NCBI RefSeq assembly: GCF_024400215.1
Contig: NZ_CP053748.1
Span: 1,798,001 to 1,862,000, forward strand
Source of the DNA: Massilia sp. erpn
GTDB taxonomy: Bacteria > Pseudomonadota > Gammaproteobacteria > Burkholderiales > Burkholderiaceae_D
DNA length: 64,000 bases
Direction of reading: 5' to 3'
A program made the position numbers and the translations under genes. Below the pieces are notes generated by a model, which made no database searches, was not told the origin of the DNA, and saw only the letters and a list, made by a program, of their open reading frames with translations. Positions 37,209-46,649 of this stretch are shown piece after piece (positions within the stretch are counted from its first letter, which is position 1; the number at the start of each line of letters is the position of its first letter).

Positions 37209-37994
37209 TCACTTTTTCCAGATCTTCCAGATCACTTTGAGTAGTGGAAGTTTCTGCGATTCGGTTTGCTTGGAGACATAACTAGTGGCTGCAGCGTTTT
37301 CTGGCCTCTCCTGGCGCTGGGACATGGCCGTAACTGTCATCTCATCGGAATCGGACGGCTGCTCAATGGATGTGCCTCCTCGATGGGCATGTTGTACATA
37401 GTTGGGGTGTGGCGTGGGAAGCGAATCCGTGCATTGCTTGGAACATGAGTTAACAAGAAGTGGGAGCACGTCGGTGCCTACCTTCAAACTGATCCACAAT
37501 TGCCACGTCTTGTCATAGCTGATCTCGCAGCCGCAGACACTACATTTGACAGTGTTGCCATGATAGCTGACGGGATTCCCCTTCAGCCAAGGGAAGTGGA
37601 GACGGTTTTTGTAATTGCCATACAGGACGCGGATGCTGACGCGACTTTGCACCAGGTTCTCGCACCGTGTTAGTTCGTAAGGAAACCACTGTAAGCCATA
37701 CGAAGTGTAGACATCGAAGTGCGTCAATGCTGTCATTTCACCAATCTCCGGCGGAATGCGTTTGAGCTTACTGCCGTAAAGATGAATCTTGGTGACGCGC
37801 TTCAGTTTGCCGATCGATTCCGGCAGCGTGAAAATACCTGCGTAAAGTTCAGGGCCGAGTGCCTTTAGCGGCGAAAATTCCTCCGCCTCGCTCGCCTCGA
37901 GTTCGTCGATATAACGGCACAAAGCTTTCCAAGCATCTGAGGTCCGATCCTGGACATCGTTCTCGATAGGGGAGACATGACGGTTAAACTTCAT
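37209..37994 (-). CDS. Leucine-rich-repeat protein with zinc-finger-like cysteines
   Basis: 261 aa. About three degenerate leucine-rich repeats at roughly 45-120 (LPESIGKLKRVTKIHLYGSK, LKRIPPEIGEMTALTHFDVY) are followed by a CxxC pair (KCSVCGCEISYD) and a later CSKQC that could bind zinc. LRR proteins of this size are common among orphan immunity genes. I start at ATG 37994 after AGGAGAGG; the upstream 84-codon gene overlaps it by 11 bp. Confidence 0.65.
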   Translation of the reverse strand: MKFNRHVSPIENDVQDRTSDAWKALCRYIDELEASEAEEFSPLKALGPELYAGIFTLPESIGKLKRVTKIHLYGSKLKRIPPEIGEMTALTHFDVYTSYGLQWFPYELTRCENLVQSRVSIRVLYGNYKNRLHFPWLKGNPVSYHGNTVKCSVCGCEISYDKTWQLWISLKVGTDVLPLLVNSCSKQCTDSLPTPHPNYVQHAHRGGTSIEQPSDSDEMTVTAMSQRQERPENAAATSYVSKQTESQKLPLLKVIWKIWKK

Positions 37995-38238
37995 TGCACT
38001 TGCCTCTCCTAACTTCGGCCTCTTGGTAATCCTGTACTTCATCAAGTATTCTTAGCATCGAGATCCGGGAAATTTTGTTGAGACCCCGAATCTCCTCCTG
38101 CATAGTTATGAGTATGATTTGCTCTTGTTCAACTGGGTCATTAATATCAAGTGATGATAAAACTTGATATCTTTCTTCGGAAAGAAAATTCTCATCAATA
38201 TACTTTAGCCAAGAGATAATTAATTGTGCATTGCTCAT
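37984..38238 (-). CDS. Small uncharacterised protein, first gene of the island operon
   Basis: 84 aa, helical and acidic (LKYIDENFLSEERYQVLSSL, ISRISMLRILDEVQDYQEAE). No family recognised. It overlaps the start of the LRR gene by 11 bp, which suggests translational coupling and a shared function. No clear ribosome site. This is the most AT-rich part of the window. Confidence 0.55.
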   Translation of the reverse strand: MSNAQLIISWLKYIDENFLSEERYQVLSSLDINDPVEQEQIILITMQEEIRGLNKISRISMLRILDEVQDYQEAEVRRGKCNEV

Positions 38239-38361
38239 AAATTATTGCCCCCAAACGTGGAAAGGCTGTTACTCGATTGGCGAGAACTATTCATCGAATT
38301 CATGCTAGCGCTTGGGATTGTAGAACATGAAGCAATTTAGTCAGGCGCAAGTTTTTTCTTG

Positions 38362-39393
38362 TCACTCCCCTTGCCGAGTACCCTTCCGATAGTCGGTAGG
38401 ACTGCTGCCAGTCCAATGCTTAAAGGCGCGGCAAAAACCGGTGGCGTCCGAGAAGCCCAGGTCAAACGCCAGCGTGGCCACGCCCGTGTTTGAATTGGTC
38501 AGCCGATGCACTGCAATATCCCGCCGCAGTCCGTCCTTCACCAACTGAAAATGCGTTCCCTCCTCGGCAAACCGTCGGTTGAGCGTGCGCACGGAAACGT
38601 GCAGAGCTTGCGCAAGATCCTGTATGGTTGCCGATAGCGCGATGTTCTGCTCAAGATACTCGCGCGTTTTCGCGGTAATGGAACCGGGATGAAACGCGCT
38701 GAAGGTCCAGTCTTCCGGCGCGCGTTTCAGGAACGCCCATAGCTCGTGCTTTTCGCGTTTGAACAGCTCCGCGCAATCCTGGTATGCGAAAAAAATGCTC
38801 GTCATGCTGGCATTGAAGTGCACCTCGCCGGGGTACAGGAAAGCATAGTCCTCCGCATGCCTCGGCCTGGCGAAGCTGAACTCGATCCGGTGCAGGCTGA
38901 TCTCCCTGCCAAGCAGCCACGATGCGATGCCGTGAATCAGCTTCATCATTAGCTCATGCCCTAGTGGCGTGACTTGCGTGCCGGGCGTCCTTTCCGCCAG
39001 AGCCAGCCGCACCAGATTGCTTTTCGTTGAGATCTGCAGCCGGTAGTCATCCAGCAGCAGATTCCAAAAGCGCACGAAACGATTCAACGCTACCAGCACC
39101 GTCGGCGCGTCCAGCAAGCTGAGCATCAAGTACTTCAAGGTGCCGGTTCGGATCGGCCTGGACCACAATCCCAGCATCTCGTCATCGAGTGTCGCCGCCA
39201 CCGTTCTGTACAGCGCGACGTATTGCTGGCGCGTCAGCCGTGCATCAGGCTGGGTAAGCAGGGACTGAGGAATGGCGGCGCTTGCGAGTGCTTGCGCTGC
39301 CGCGTCTTCTCCGTGACGGGTGCGAATGAAGTGCAGCATCCCGTGCAGGAAGTGCGACGAAACGGTGAGAGAACTTTGCCAGGACAGTTTCAT
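38362..39393 (-). CDS. AraC-family regulator (OruR/ArgR-like architecture)
   Basis: 343 aa. An N-terminal arabinose-binding-like sensor domain (about 25-210) precedes a C-terminal double HTH (TIQDLAQALHVSVRTLNRRF, GVATLAFDLGFSDATGFCRAFKHWTGSSPTDYRK). It is divergent from the ketoacyl-synthase gene, which is its probable target; the shared region has the inverted repeat at 39424. Confidence 0.87.
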   Translation of the reverse strand: MKLSWQSSLTVSSHFLHGMLHFIRTRHGEDAAAQALASAAIPQSLLTQPDARLTRQQYVALYRTVAATLDDEMLGLWSRPIRTGTLKYLMLSLLDAPTVLVALNRFVRFWNLLLDDYRLQISTKSNLVRLALAERTPGTQVTPLGHELMMKLIHGIASWLLGREISLHRIEFSFARPRHAEDYAFLYPGEVHFNASMTSIFFAYQDCAELFKREKHELWAFLKRAPEDWTFSAFHPGSITAKTREYLEQNIALSATIQDLAQALHVSVRTLNRRFAEEGTHFQLVKDGLRRDIAVHRLTNSNTGVATLAFDLGFSDATGFCRAFKHWTGSSPTDYRKGTRQGE

Positions 39394-39423
39394 GGTCCTT
39401 TAATTATGGCGCATTTTGCATAT

Positions 39424-39446
39424 AAATTGGCGTGATGTGCCAATTT
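39424..39446. promoter_or_regulatory. Inverted repeat between AraC-type gene and ketoacyl-synthase gene
   Basis: AAATTGGC, 7-nt spacer, GCCAATTT; perfect arms 31 bp from the regulator start. A TTTTGCCAAT word at 39532 partly repeats one half-site. Candidate operator. Confidence 0.5.
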
Positions 39447-39570
39447 CTGCCCAGCTATCCCCCTATACTGAACCTGTAAATCCTACGGTGCCTGCAGATT
39501 GCAATGGCTGCCGTGTGGCGTATTTTGCCAATCGATTTCTCATATCCTCGTTATCAAAAAGGAGCATGGT

Positions 39571-40839
39571 TTGAATTCAAGACGTATTGTCGTGACAGGT
39601 ATGGGTGTGGTGTCGCCGTTGGGATGTGGAGTTGAGGCCGCCTGGGGACATCTTCTGAATGGCCGCTCCGGATTAGTTGGTTTGCCTGACGAGGTCACGG
39701 AAGGGATTGCAGCCAAGGTCGGCGGCGTCGTGCCGGCGTTGACGGCAGACACCCCATGGGGCTTCGATGCGGCTCTCGCAGTCGAACCCAAGGACCAGAA
39801 GAAGATGGACCGGTTCAGCATGTTTGCCCTGACTGCCGCGCAGGAGGCTTTGAGCCAAGCCCGCTGGCAGCCTGAAACTGAAAGTGAGCGCCAAAGGACG
39901 GCAACCATCGTGGCGTCCGGCATCGGTGGTTTTGGCGCCATTGTGGAGGCCGTTCGAGTCACGGATGGCCGTGGACCAAAGCGCTTGTCCCCTTTTACCG
40001 TTCCTAGTTTCCTGGCCAATATGGCGGCGGGACACATTTCCATCCGCCACGGCTTCCATGGTCCGCTCGGCGCGCCCGTTACCGCCTGTGCCGCCAGCGC
40101 GCAGGCCATTGGCGATGCGGCGCGCCTGATCCGTGCCGGCGAAGCCGATATCGCCGTGTGCGGCGGTGCCGAGGCCTGCATCGACCGGGTCAGCTTTGGC
40201 GCATTCGCCGCCGCAAGAACCATGTCCACCGGCTTTAATGACCACCCCACCCAGGCATCGCGCCCCTTCGATGTGGCGCGTGATGGCTTTGTCATGGGCG
40301 AAGGCGCCGGCATCCTGGTCATCGAAGAACTGGAGCACGCATTGCGCCGAGGCGCCGTTCCGATTGCTGAGCTGCTTGGCTATGGCACCAGCGCCGACGC
40401 CTACCACATGACCTCACCGCCCGAAGATGGCGCTGGCGGGCGACGGGCCATGGAGTTGGCCATCCGCCAAGCCAACATTGAGCCGCAACTGATCGGGCAT
40501 TTGAACGCGCATGCGACGTCCACGCCGGTGGGCGACATCAGCGAGCTGGCGGCCATCAAGGCCATCTTTGGCGCAGGCCGAGGCCCCGCCGTATCGGCCA
40601 CCAAGTCCGCGACAGGCCATTTGTTGGGCGCGGCTGGCGGCGTGGAAGCAATCTTCACCGTGCTTGCGCTGCGCGACCAGATGGCGCCTCCGACACTGAA
40701 CCTGGCGCAGCCTGATGCGGCAGCGGAGGGCATCGACATTGTCAGCGGATCGGCCCGCAAGATAGCGACGGACTATGCGCTCTCCAACGGCTTTGGTTTT
40801 GGCGGCGTCAACGCCAGCTTGCTATTCCGCCGGCTTTGA
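39571..40839 (+). CDS. Beta-ketoacyl-ACP synthase II-like protein (FabF homologue)
   Basis: 422 aa thiolase-fold condensing enzyme. The Cys-His-His triad is intact: Cys173 (VTACAASAQA), His314 (NAHATSTPVGD) and His350 (TGHLLGAAGG). The start is TTG 39571 with AAGGAG exactly 6 nt upstream. It is not in a fatty-acid gene cluster and no acyl carrier protein is nearby. It is instead paired with a divergent AraC regulator, so it is probably a dedicated second FabF (stress, membrane adaptation or a specialised lipid) rather than the housekeeping copy. Confidence 0.9.
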   Translation: MNSRRIVVTGMGVVSPLGCGVEAAWGHLLNGRSGLVGLPDEVTEGIAAKVGGVVPALTADTPWGFDAALAVEPKDQKKMDRFSMFALTAAQEALSQARWQPETESERQRTATIVASGIGGFGAIVEAVRVTDGRGPKRLSPFTVPSFLANMAAGHISIRHGFHGPLGAPVTACAASAQAIGDAARLIRAGEADIAVCGGAEACIDRVSFGAFAAARTMSTGFNDHPTQASRPFDVARDGFVMGEGAGILVIEELEHALRRGAVPIAELLGYGTSADAYHMTSPPEDGAGGRRAMELAIRQANIEPQLIGHLNAHATSTPVGDISELAAIKAIFGAGRGPAVSATKSATGHLLGAAGGVEAIFTVLALRDQMAPPTLNLAQPDAAAEGIDIVSGSARKIATDYALSNGFGFGGVNASLLFRRL

Positions 40840-40879
40840 TCCTGGCATGAAAAAACCGGGCGGCTTGATGTTGTCCCCC

Positions 40880-41692
40880 TCACACCGTGACGGTCACACG
40901 CAGGAACGTGGCCGGAATCACGGTCTGATCCGGGCGTCCGCTCTGGTTGTGGCTGATGAATAGCTGCTCCAGCTCGCGTTGCAGCTCAGCGTCCTTGCCA
41001 TTTTTCGCCGCTGCCTCAAAAGCGTTCATCGTCGGCCCGTAATAGGCATGGAACAGGCCGAGGAACTCGGCCGGTGGGCCGGGATAGCGGAAGGTGAAGG
41101 TATCGCGCAGGAAGGTGATTTTGTCCGGCGCTATGCCTGCCGCGCCGAAGCGCTCTGTCACATTGCTTTCCACGCCCCAGGTCATCGGGCTGATGAAGCC
41201 TTCGGGCGGTGGTGGCGTGTAGGCGGCGCTGGTCTTGAGAAGCTGCGCGACCAGGGTCGGGTCGCCAGGAATCCAGTTACCCATGACGATCTTGCCGCCG
41301 GGCTTGGTGACGCGCACCAGCTCCTTTGCCACGGAGAAGGGATCGGGTGCGAACATGGCGCCGAAGCAGCTGATCGAGATGTCGAAGGACTTGTCCGGCA
41401 ATCCCTGCAGATTGATGGCATCGCCTTCCTGGAAGCGCAGGTTCTGCAGGCCCGCTTCTTGCGCGCGGCGCTGGCCGGCTGCAACGAGGTTGCTGGCGAT
41501 ATCCACGCCCAGCACCGAGCCGGCCAGCTTCGCCGCAGGCAGGGCGGTGGTACCGTCGCCGCAGCCCAGGTCCAGGACGCGATGATCCTTGCTAATGCCA
41601 AGCTGCTCAACCAGAGCCGCTCCGCTTTCGCGCATGCTGGCCGCGATGCGCGTGAAATCGCCCTTTTCCCACAGGGCTTTGTTCGGGTTCAT
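40880..41692 (-). CDS. SAM-dependent methyltransferase, UbiE/type-11 class
   Basis: 270 aa. Class I Rossmann methyltransferase: motif I VLDLGCGDGTTALPAAKLAG, an acidic motif II (LGVDIA), motif IV-like SCFGAMFAPDP and the post-motif RVTKPGGKIVMGNW. The substrate is unknown. ATG 41692 is preceded by GGAGG. It converges with the ketoacyl-synthase gene, 40 bp apart. Confidence 0.85.
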   Translation of the reverse strand: MNPNKALWEKGDFTRIAASMRESGAALVEQLGISKDHRVLDLGCGDGTTALPAAKLAGSVLGVDIASNLVAAGQRRAQEAGLQNLRFQEGDAINLQGLPDKSFDISISCFGAMFAPDPFSVAKELVRVTKPGGKIVMGNWIPGDPTLVAQLLKTSAAYTPPPPEGFISPMTWGVESNVTERFGAAGIAPDKITFLRDTFTFRYPGPPAEFLGLFHAYYGPTMNAFEAAAKNGKDAELQRELEQLFISHNQSGRPDQTVIPATFLRVTVTV

Positions 41693-41784
41693 ATGGGCCT
41701 CCAGATTGACTAGCGTTGGATAAGTCTAGTCAACGTGAGGCCATGTTTCCAGGCGGATGGAGCCAACCGCCTCAGCTCATCAGT

Positions 41785-42597
41785 TTACTGCTTGCCCATG
41801 ATGGCATCCAGCATCTGCTTCTGCGCTGCCGGTTTCGAATTGGGCGGGAAGCCGGCGATGGCAGCTTTGCCGTTGACGCTGCCGAGAATAAAGCCAGGGG
41901 TGCCATGGATGCGCAGCATGGCTGCAATATCGTCACTGGTTTCCATGGTTTTCCGCGCTTCGCAATTGGCGGTATCGGCGCTCTTCGCCTTGTAATTGCT
42001 GCTGGTCATGATCTCACGCCATTCGGCGCCGGCTTTTGGGCTGCACCAGATGCTGCGCACGATATTCGCGTTCTCCGGGATTTTGTTCAGCGCGGTCGGC
42101 AGGATGTAGACCGTGGCGTTGTACTCCTGGCTGTACTTTTTCAGGTTGGCGTCAAAGTCGCGGCAATGCGCGCAATCGAAGGCGTCCACCACGACCACCA
42201 CGCGGCGTTTGGCATCGCCTAATTTGTAGCTCATCTCGGCATCGAGGGGCAGCTTGGCGAGAATATTTTGCTTGTCCAACTGGAGCTGGGCGGCATCGCC
42301 TTGCACGAGGACGAGATCCTGTCCTTTGACTTCGCTCCAGCCATTGTTCTGCACGATGTAATCGAGTCCCTCATGCACGTAGAACATATGGGTGCGCGTC
42401 GTCGGGTTGAGTGCCTTGTACATGCCGGGTACGGCGGTTTCCCGCAGTTCCACCGTTGAATACAGCACATCCCCTGCCTTATAGCGCTTCATTGCCGGGG
42501 AATTTTTTACCAGCTCTTTGGTTTCCGATAGCCCGGCATGTGCAAGCGCCATGGTGAAGCCAAGCGAAACGAGGACTGCGGTGTAGCGAAATTGCAA
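41785..42597 (-). CDS. DsbC/DsbG-like periplasmic disulfide isomerase
   Basis: 270 aa. Signal peptide (RYTAVLVSLGFTMALAHA), an N-terminal dimerisation-like region, and a thioredoxin fold with the active site DCAHC (Cys142, Cys145) and a cis-Pro loop HGTPGFIL. It would reshuffle or reduce disulfides in the periplasm. I choose TTG 42597 (AAGGAGAAGAAC before it); no in-frame ATG upstream fits a signal peptide. CAHC in place of the CGYC of E. coli DsbC is a notable change. Confidence 0.82.
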   Translation of the reverse strand: MQFRYTAVLVSLGFTMALAHAGLSETKELVKNSPAMKRYKAGDVLYSTVELRETAVPGMYKALNPTTRTHMFYVHEGLDYIVQNNGWSEVKGQDLVLVQGDAAQLQLDKQNILAKLPLDAEMSYKLGDAKRRVVVVVDAFDCAHCRDFDANLKKYSQEYNATVYILPTALNKIPENANIVRSIWCSPKAGAEWREIMTSSNYKAKSADTANCEARKTMETSDDIAAMLRIHGTPGFILGSVNGKAAIAGFPPNSKPAAQKQMLDAIMGKQ

Positions 42598-42825
42598 GTT
42601 CTTCTCCTTAATAGCGTGTGCATGAAACCTGTTGGCAAATCGCCCGGTGCGAACAATACAACTCCTTGCCTGCGGGCGCAAATAAAACGAATCGGGCGAT
42701 GCAGTGCTCAGCGAGTTAGCGCAGCTACCGGACCGACGCCAGCACATTCCGTCAGACGGATTCGATCATTTCGTCGCGCGGCGCATCTACATAGGCTTCG
42801 CAAAAAAGATCGAGTGAGGCGAGGC

Positions 42826-45800
42826 CTACCGCGCTGGCCTCTCGCGTAAAGCCGCCATCGCCCGGTGCTCGACCGTTATATCGCGTGCCAGACCTGAAAG
42901 CAGCGTTGGCTGTGGCGGCTCGCCCGCGAATTCGACCCGGCCGCTGAACGCCAACCAACGTTCGATCCCATCCATTCCACGGACGCGGATTTCATCTCGA
43001 AAGATGCCATCGCCCTGGGGATCGAGCGCCTGCCGCAAAACGGACTCATGGCGCTCGCGGTCATCGGGATGCACCATCGATGCCATCGCGCCGGCGTGCG
43101 TCAGCGCGGCGTCGGCGGGCAGGCCGAACAGGGCCAGCAACTTGGCATCGGCCTCGGTCCGGTCTTCGGCTGGATACCAGGCGTAGTAGCCCATCTCCGC
43201 GGCGTCGAGCGCCAGCCGCAGCCGGTTGTCGTCGGCGCGCAAGGCTTCATCGGCGCGCTTGCGCGCACTGATGTCGTTGAACAGGATGCCGACGCGTCGC
43301 AACTGCGGATCGCCAACGCGGAAGGCATACACATCATAAAAACGCCCGAGTTCCTTCGCCTCGCTTTCAAAACGCACCGGCTGGCCGGTCTGGACGATGC
43401 GGCCATAGGCCTCGAACCAGTATTGCTCATGCTGTGGCGCGATCTCGCGCATCCAGCGGCCGGTGGGTTGCTTGATTCCGGTCTGCCGTTCGAATGCCGG
43501 ATTGATCTGTAGAAAACGGTAATCGACCGGCTTTTCCTCTCCGTCGAATAGGACTTCGATGATGCAGAAACCTTCATCGATTGCGTCGAACAGCTTGCGG
43601 TACTGTTCTTCAGAGTCGTGCAGGGCTTCGTCGGTGCGTTTTCTCTCCGTGATATCGCTCGCCGCGCCAAACCATTTGACGATTTGTCCCTGCTGGTCGA
43701 AGAGTGGAATGGCACGCGAGAAAACCCAGCCCGTGCTGCCATCGAGGCGGACGACGCGGTGTTCCAGTTCGAAGTAGCTGCGTGCCGCGATCGCCTGGTG
43801 TACGGCGGCCCAGACGCGTGGCTTTTCTTTTTCGGGAATATATTCCTCGACCCAGTCCTTGCGCGGAATCTCGGTCGTGGTAATGAAGTTCTTGCCGGCG
43901 AGTGAACGCATTTCGAGCCAGTCGGCGCTCATTTCATAAACGATTTCGGAGGTTGCGCTGATGAAGGTTCTGAGCTTTTCCTCGGAAGCCTGCAGCGCCG
44001 CTTCCGACTGCTTGCGTGCGGTGATGTCGAAGAAGGTGAGCACCACGCCGGAAACACAGTTTTGCAGCGCGTGATATGGCAGTACGCTGGCGAAATACCA
44101 TGTGCCGGACTGGCCGCGGATTTCGCGCTCGATCGGCGCGCCGCCGTTCAGGATAAGCCCGGCGTCGTTCGTCAGGGCCGGATAGTCCAGGTCATTGCGC
44201 AGATCGCTCAGCATGCGTCCGATATCCGCTGGAATCAGCCGGAACAGGTCCAGCGCGCGCGGCGTGTAGCGCATGATGCGCAATTCGCGGTTCAGGAATA
44301 CCATCGGAATCGCCGCCGCGTTCATATGATTGTTGAGGTCGCTATTCGACTGTTCCAGCTCATCGAGCTTCGTGCTCAGCACCAGATTGACGGCGGTCAG
44401 CTCGGCGTTCATCGAGCGCAGCTCCTGGCGGTTGATGTCCAATTCCTCCAGGGTCGCATGCAGCTCCTGCGTAATCAGCTGCAGCTGGTGCTGGGCCGTT
44501 GCCCCGGGGGTATCCTGGCGGACGCTGCCCAGCAAACGCTGCTGCAATAATTTGAGTTGATCCTGCAGCTGGTTCAGGCTGGGACCTTCCCTTTCCTTTC
44601 TCGGTAATGAGGCATTGCCGTAGGCGCGCTGTTCCATTGTCAGCGCTCTTTGAATGGGGCCGGCGCTGCTGGTCCTGCGCTGCGGCCCGGTGCTGCGGCG
44701 ATAGATGCGGTATTGCGCTTCCAGCGGATAAAACGTTGTGTTGAAGTTCAACAGTCCCTCAGCCGATCCAAGGAAGAGCATTCCGTGTGGATCGAGGGCA
44801 AAGTCGAACACGTCTATCATCCGCTTTTGCCCCTCCGGATTCAGGTAAATCAACAGATTGCGGCAGCTGACCAGGTCGATACAAGTGAAGGCGGGGTCGC
44901 CCACCACGTCGTTCTCGGCGAACAGCATGATTTGGCGCAACTCCCGCCGCACGCGGTAGCCGCCGGTCTCCTCCTGGAAAAAGCGCGCCAGGCGTTCCTC
45001 GCCCACCGACGCCACCACCGCTGGCCGATACACTCCGGCGCGGGCCTTTTCGATGGCGGAACGGTCCAGGTCGCAGCCAAACACCTGGATGCCGGGGGGA
45101 TGCACCAGCGTCTCCGCATATTCCTGCAACAGCATGGCGATGGAATAGGCCTCCTCGCCGGTCGCGCAGGCGGGCACCCAGACCCGCACGAAATCGGCTG
45201 CGCCTTTGCCCTCGAAGAGCGCGGGAATATGCCGGCTCAAGGCATGGAAAGCTTCCGCATCACGGAAAAAACCGGTGACCGAAATCAGCAGTTCGCGGAG
45301 CAGCGCCTCCGGTTCGGCGGCATCCGTATCCAGCAAGGCCAGATATTCGTCCACCTTCCCCTGGACAGTCAGTTCGATCCGCCTGCGCAAGTGGCGCAGC
45401 ACCACGATCTGGCGAAAGTAGGAAAAATCGCGGCCCGTTCGCCGCCGCAGGCTGAGCACCGCCTTTTGTACCAGCGCCGCTTCCTTTGCCGTCGGTTTTA
45501 TGGGGGGGCTGGTTTGCAGGGCTTGGACGATAGGCGGCCGGCGCAGCGTGGCGCTGATGCCAAAGCGGGACAGCAGCCGTGCAGGCATTTCCGCGACGGA
45601 CAAAACGACATCGGCGCAGCCGCTGTCGATTGCCGCGCGGGGCATGGCTTCCTGGGCAGCTTCATCCGGGTTTTGCACCAGCGTCAAGCCGCCCGCATGC
45701 TTGATCTGCTGTAAGCCGGCCGCGCCGTCGGAATCCGCGCCCGACAGCAAAATACCGGCCAGGGGCCAATGGTCCGATGCGGCCAGCGATTCGAACAGGA

Positions 45801-46149
45801 CATCGATCACCGCGACCCTGCCCAGCTGCAGATCCAGCGGCGCCACTTGCAGCCGGTCTTGCTGCCGCGTCAGGATGCGTCCGGGCGGAATCACATACAC
45901 ATGATTGGCAAGAATATGCTGATTGTGGCGCGCAGGTATCACCCGCAAGGCACAGCGCCGCTGCAGCAGTTCCGGCAGCAGGCTTTCCTCGTTGGGGGCA
46001 AGATGTACCACGACAATGAAGGCGATGCCGCAGCCATCCGGCAGCACCTCGAAGAATTGGATCAGTGCATCCAGGCTTCCGGCGGACCCGCCAATCGCAA
46101 CCAGGGGCGGTGCCTGTTTCGAGACGATGTCATGCGAGTGGCCAGGCAT
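42826..46149 (-). CDS. CheB-CheR fusion sensor with coiled coil and PAS domains, no kinase
   Basis: 1107 aa. CheB-type methylesterase at about 13-195 (GGSAGSLDAL Ser, VVHLAP His, LSGADSDGAAG Asp), CheR methyltransferase at about 215-480 (TGFFRDAEAF, VWVPACATGEEAYSIAM), a coiled coil at about 515-600, then about four PAS/PAC modules (ITARKQSEAA, DITERKRTDEA, ISARKRADEA). It ends at RERPAR after the last PAC with no histidine kinase, GGDEF or EAL domain. It may methylate and demethylate its own or a partner's receptor in response to redox or ligand signals. Confidence 0.88.
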   Translation of the reverse strand: MPGHSHDIVSKQAPPLVAIGGSAGSLDALIQFFEVLPDGCGIAFIVVVHLAPNEESLLPELLQRRCALRVIPARHNQHILANHVYVIPPGRILTRQQDRLQVAPLDLQLGRVAVIDVLFESLAASDHWPLAGILLSGADSDGAAGLQQIKHAGGLTLVQNPDEAAQEAMPRAAIDSGCADVVLSVAEMPARLLSRFGISATLRRPPIVQALQTSPPIKPTAKEAALVQKAVLSLRRRTGRDFSYFRQIVVLRHLRRRIELTVQGKVDEYLALLDTDAAEPEALLRELLISVTGFFRDAEAFHALSRHIPALFEGKGAADFVRVWVPACATGEEAYSIAMLLQEYAETLVHPPGIQVFGCDLDRSAIEKARAGVYRPAVVASVGEERLARFFQEETGGYRVRRELRQIMLFAENDVVGDPAFTCIDLVSCRNLLIYLNPEGQKRMIDVFDFALDPHGMLFLGSAEGLLNFNTTFYPLEAQYRIYRRSTGPQRRTSSAGPIQRALTMEQRAYGNASLPRKEREGPSLNQLQDQLKLLQQRLLGSVRQDTPGATAQHQLQLITQELHATLEELDINRQELRSMNAELTAVNLVLSTKLDELEQSNSDLNNHMNAAAIPMVFLNRELRIMRYTPRALDLFRLIPADIGRMLSDLRNDLDYPALTNDAGLILNGGAPIEREIRGQSGTWYFASVLPYHALQNCVSGVVLTFFDITARKQSEAALQASEEKLRTFISATSEIVYEMSADWLEMRSLAGKNFITTTEIPRKDWVEEYIPEKEKPRVWAAVHQAIAARSYFELEHRVVRLDGSTGWVFSRAIPLFDQQGQIVKWFGAASDITERKRTDEALHDSEEQYRKLFDAIDEGFCIIEVLFDGEEKPVDYRFLQINPAFERQTGIKQPTGRWMREIAPQHEQYWFEAYGRIVQTGQPVRFESEAKELGRFYDVYAFRVGDPQLRRVGILFNDISARKRADEALRADDNRLRLALDAAEMGYYAWYPAEDRTEADAKLLALFGLPADAALTHAGAMASMVHPDDRERHESVLRQALDPQGDGIFRDEIRVRGMDGIERWLAFSGRVEFAGEPPQPTLLSGLARDITVEHRAMAALRERPAR

Positions 46150-46269
46150 ATGCTTCCGCCCCAGTGCCGGAGATGAGATGGCTTCATCCTAGCATCAAGC
46201 TCCCTGCGAGCAGCGCCACCCAGCCGATGGCGTGCGGTGGCGCCGGCGGCGCAGGCGCCAGCGGCGGGA

Positions 46270-46647
46270 TCAGGCTTGTTCAGCGATTTCGATCAGGTTC
46301 AGATCCGGATCGCGCACATACACGGAACGGATCGGCCAGTTGGCACCGGTGCGCAGCACCGGGCCTTCTTCGATGGCCACATTTTCCGCGTGGAAGCGGG
46401 CAATGACCTGGTCCAGCGGAAGCGCGGCGATAAAGCACAGGTCGAGCGAGCCTGGCGTCGGCGCTTGCGCCTTGGGCAGGAATTCCTTGCCGTACTCGTG
46501 CAGATTGATTTTCTGCGCGCCGAACTTGAAGGCGACGCGGCCGGCGCCGAAAGTTTCCAGCTGCATGCCCAGCACGCGCGTGTAGAAATCGATGCAGCGC
46601 TCCTTGTCGCGGGTGGTCAGGACGAGGTGGTCAAGATGGTCGATCAT
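46270..46647 (-). CDS. VOC-family (glyoxalase/bleomycin-resistance fold) protein
   Basis: 125 aa with two beta-alpha-beta-beta-beta modules: LDHLVLTTRDKERCIDFYTRVLGM, and IRSVYVRDPDLNLIEIAEQ with the C-terminal metal-ligand Glu. It could be a lyase, a dioxygenase or an antibiotic-binding protein. Its ATG lies 2 bp after the LysR stop, so it is co-transcribed with that regulator. Confidence 0.85.
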   Translation of the reverse strand: MIDHLDHLVLTTRDKERCIDFYTRVLGMQLETFGAGRVAFKFGAQKINLHEYGKEFLPKAQAPTPGSLDLCFIAALPLDQVIARFHAENVAIEEGPVLRTGANWPIRSVYVRDPDLNLIEIAEQA

Positions 46648-46649
46648 AC

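Noticed and set aside
33450..38361. Complete Tn7-like transposon downstream of glmS
   Set aside because: No tnsA/B/C or tniQ gene and no matching right end were found; only the position and a short dyad suggest it.
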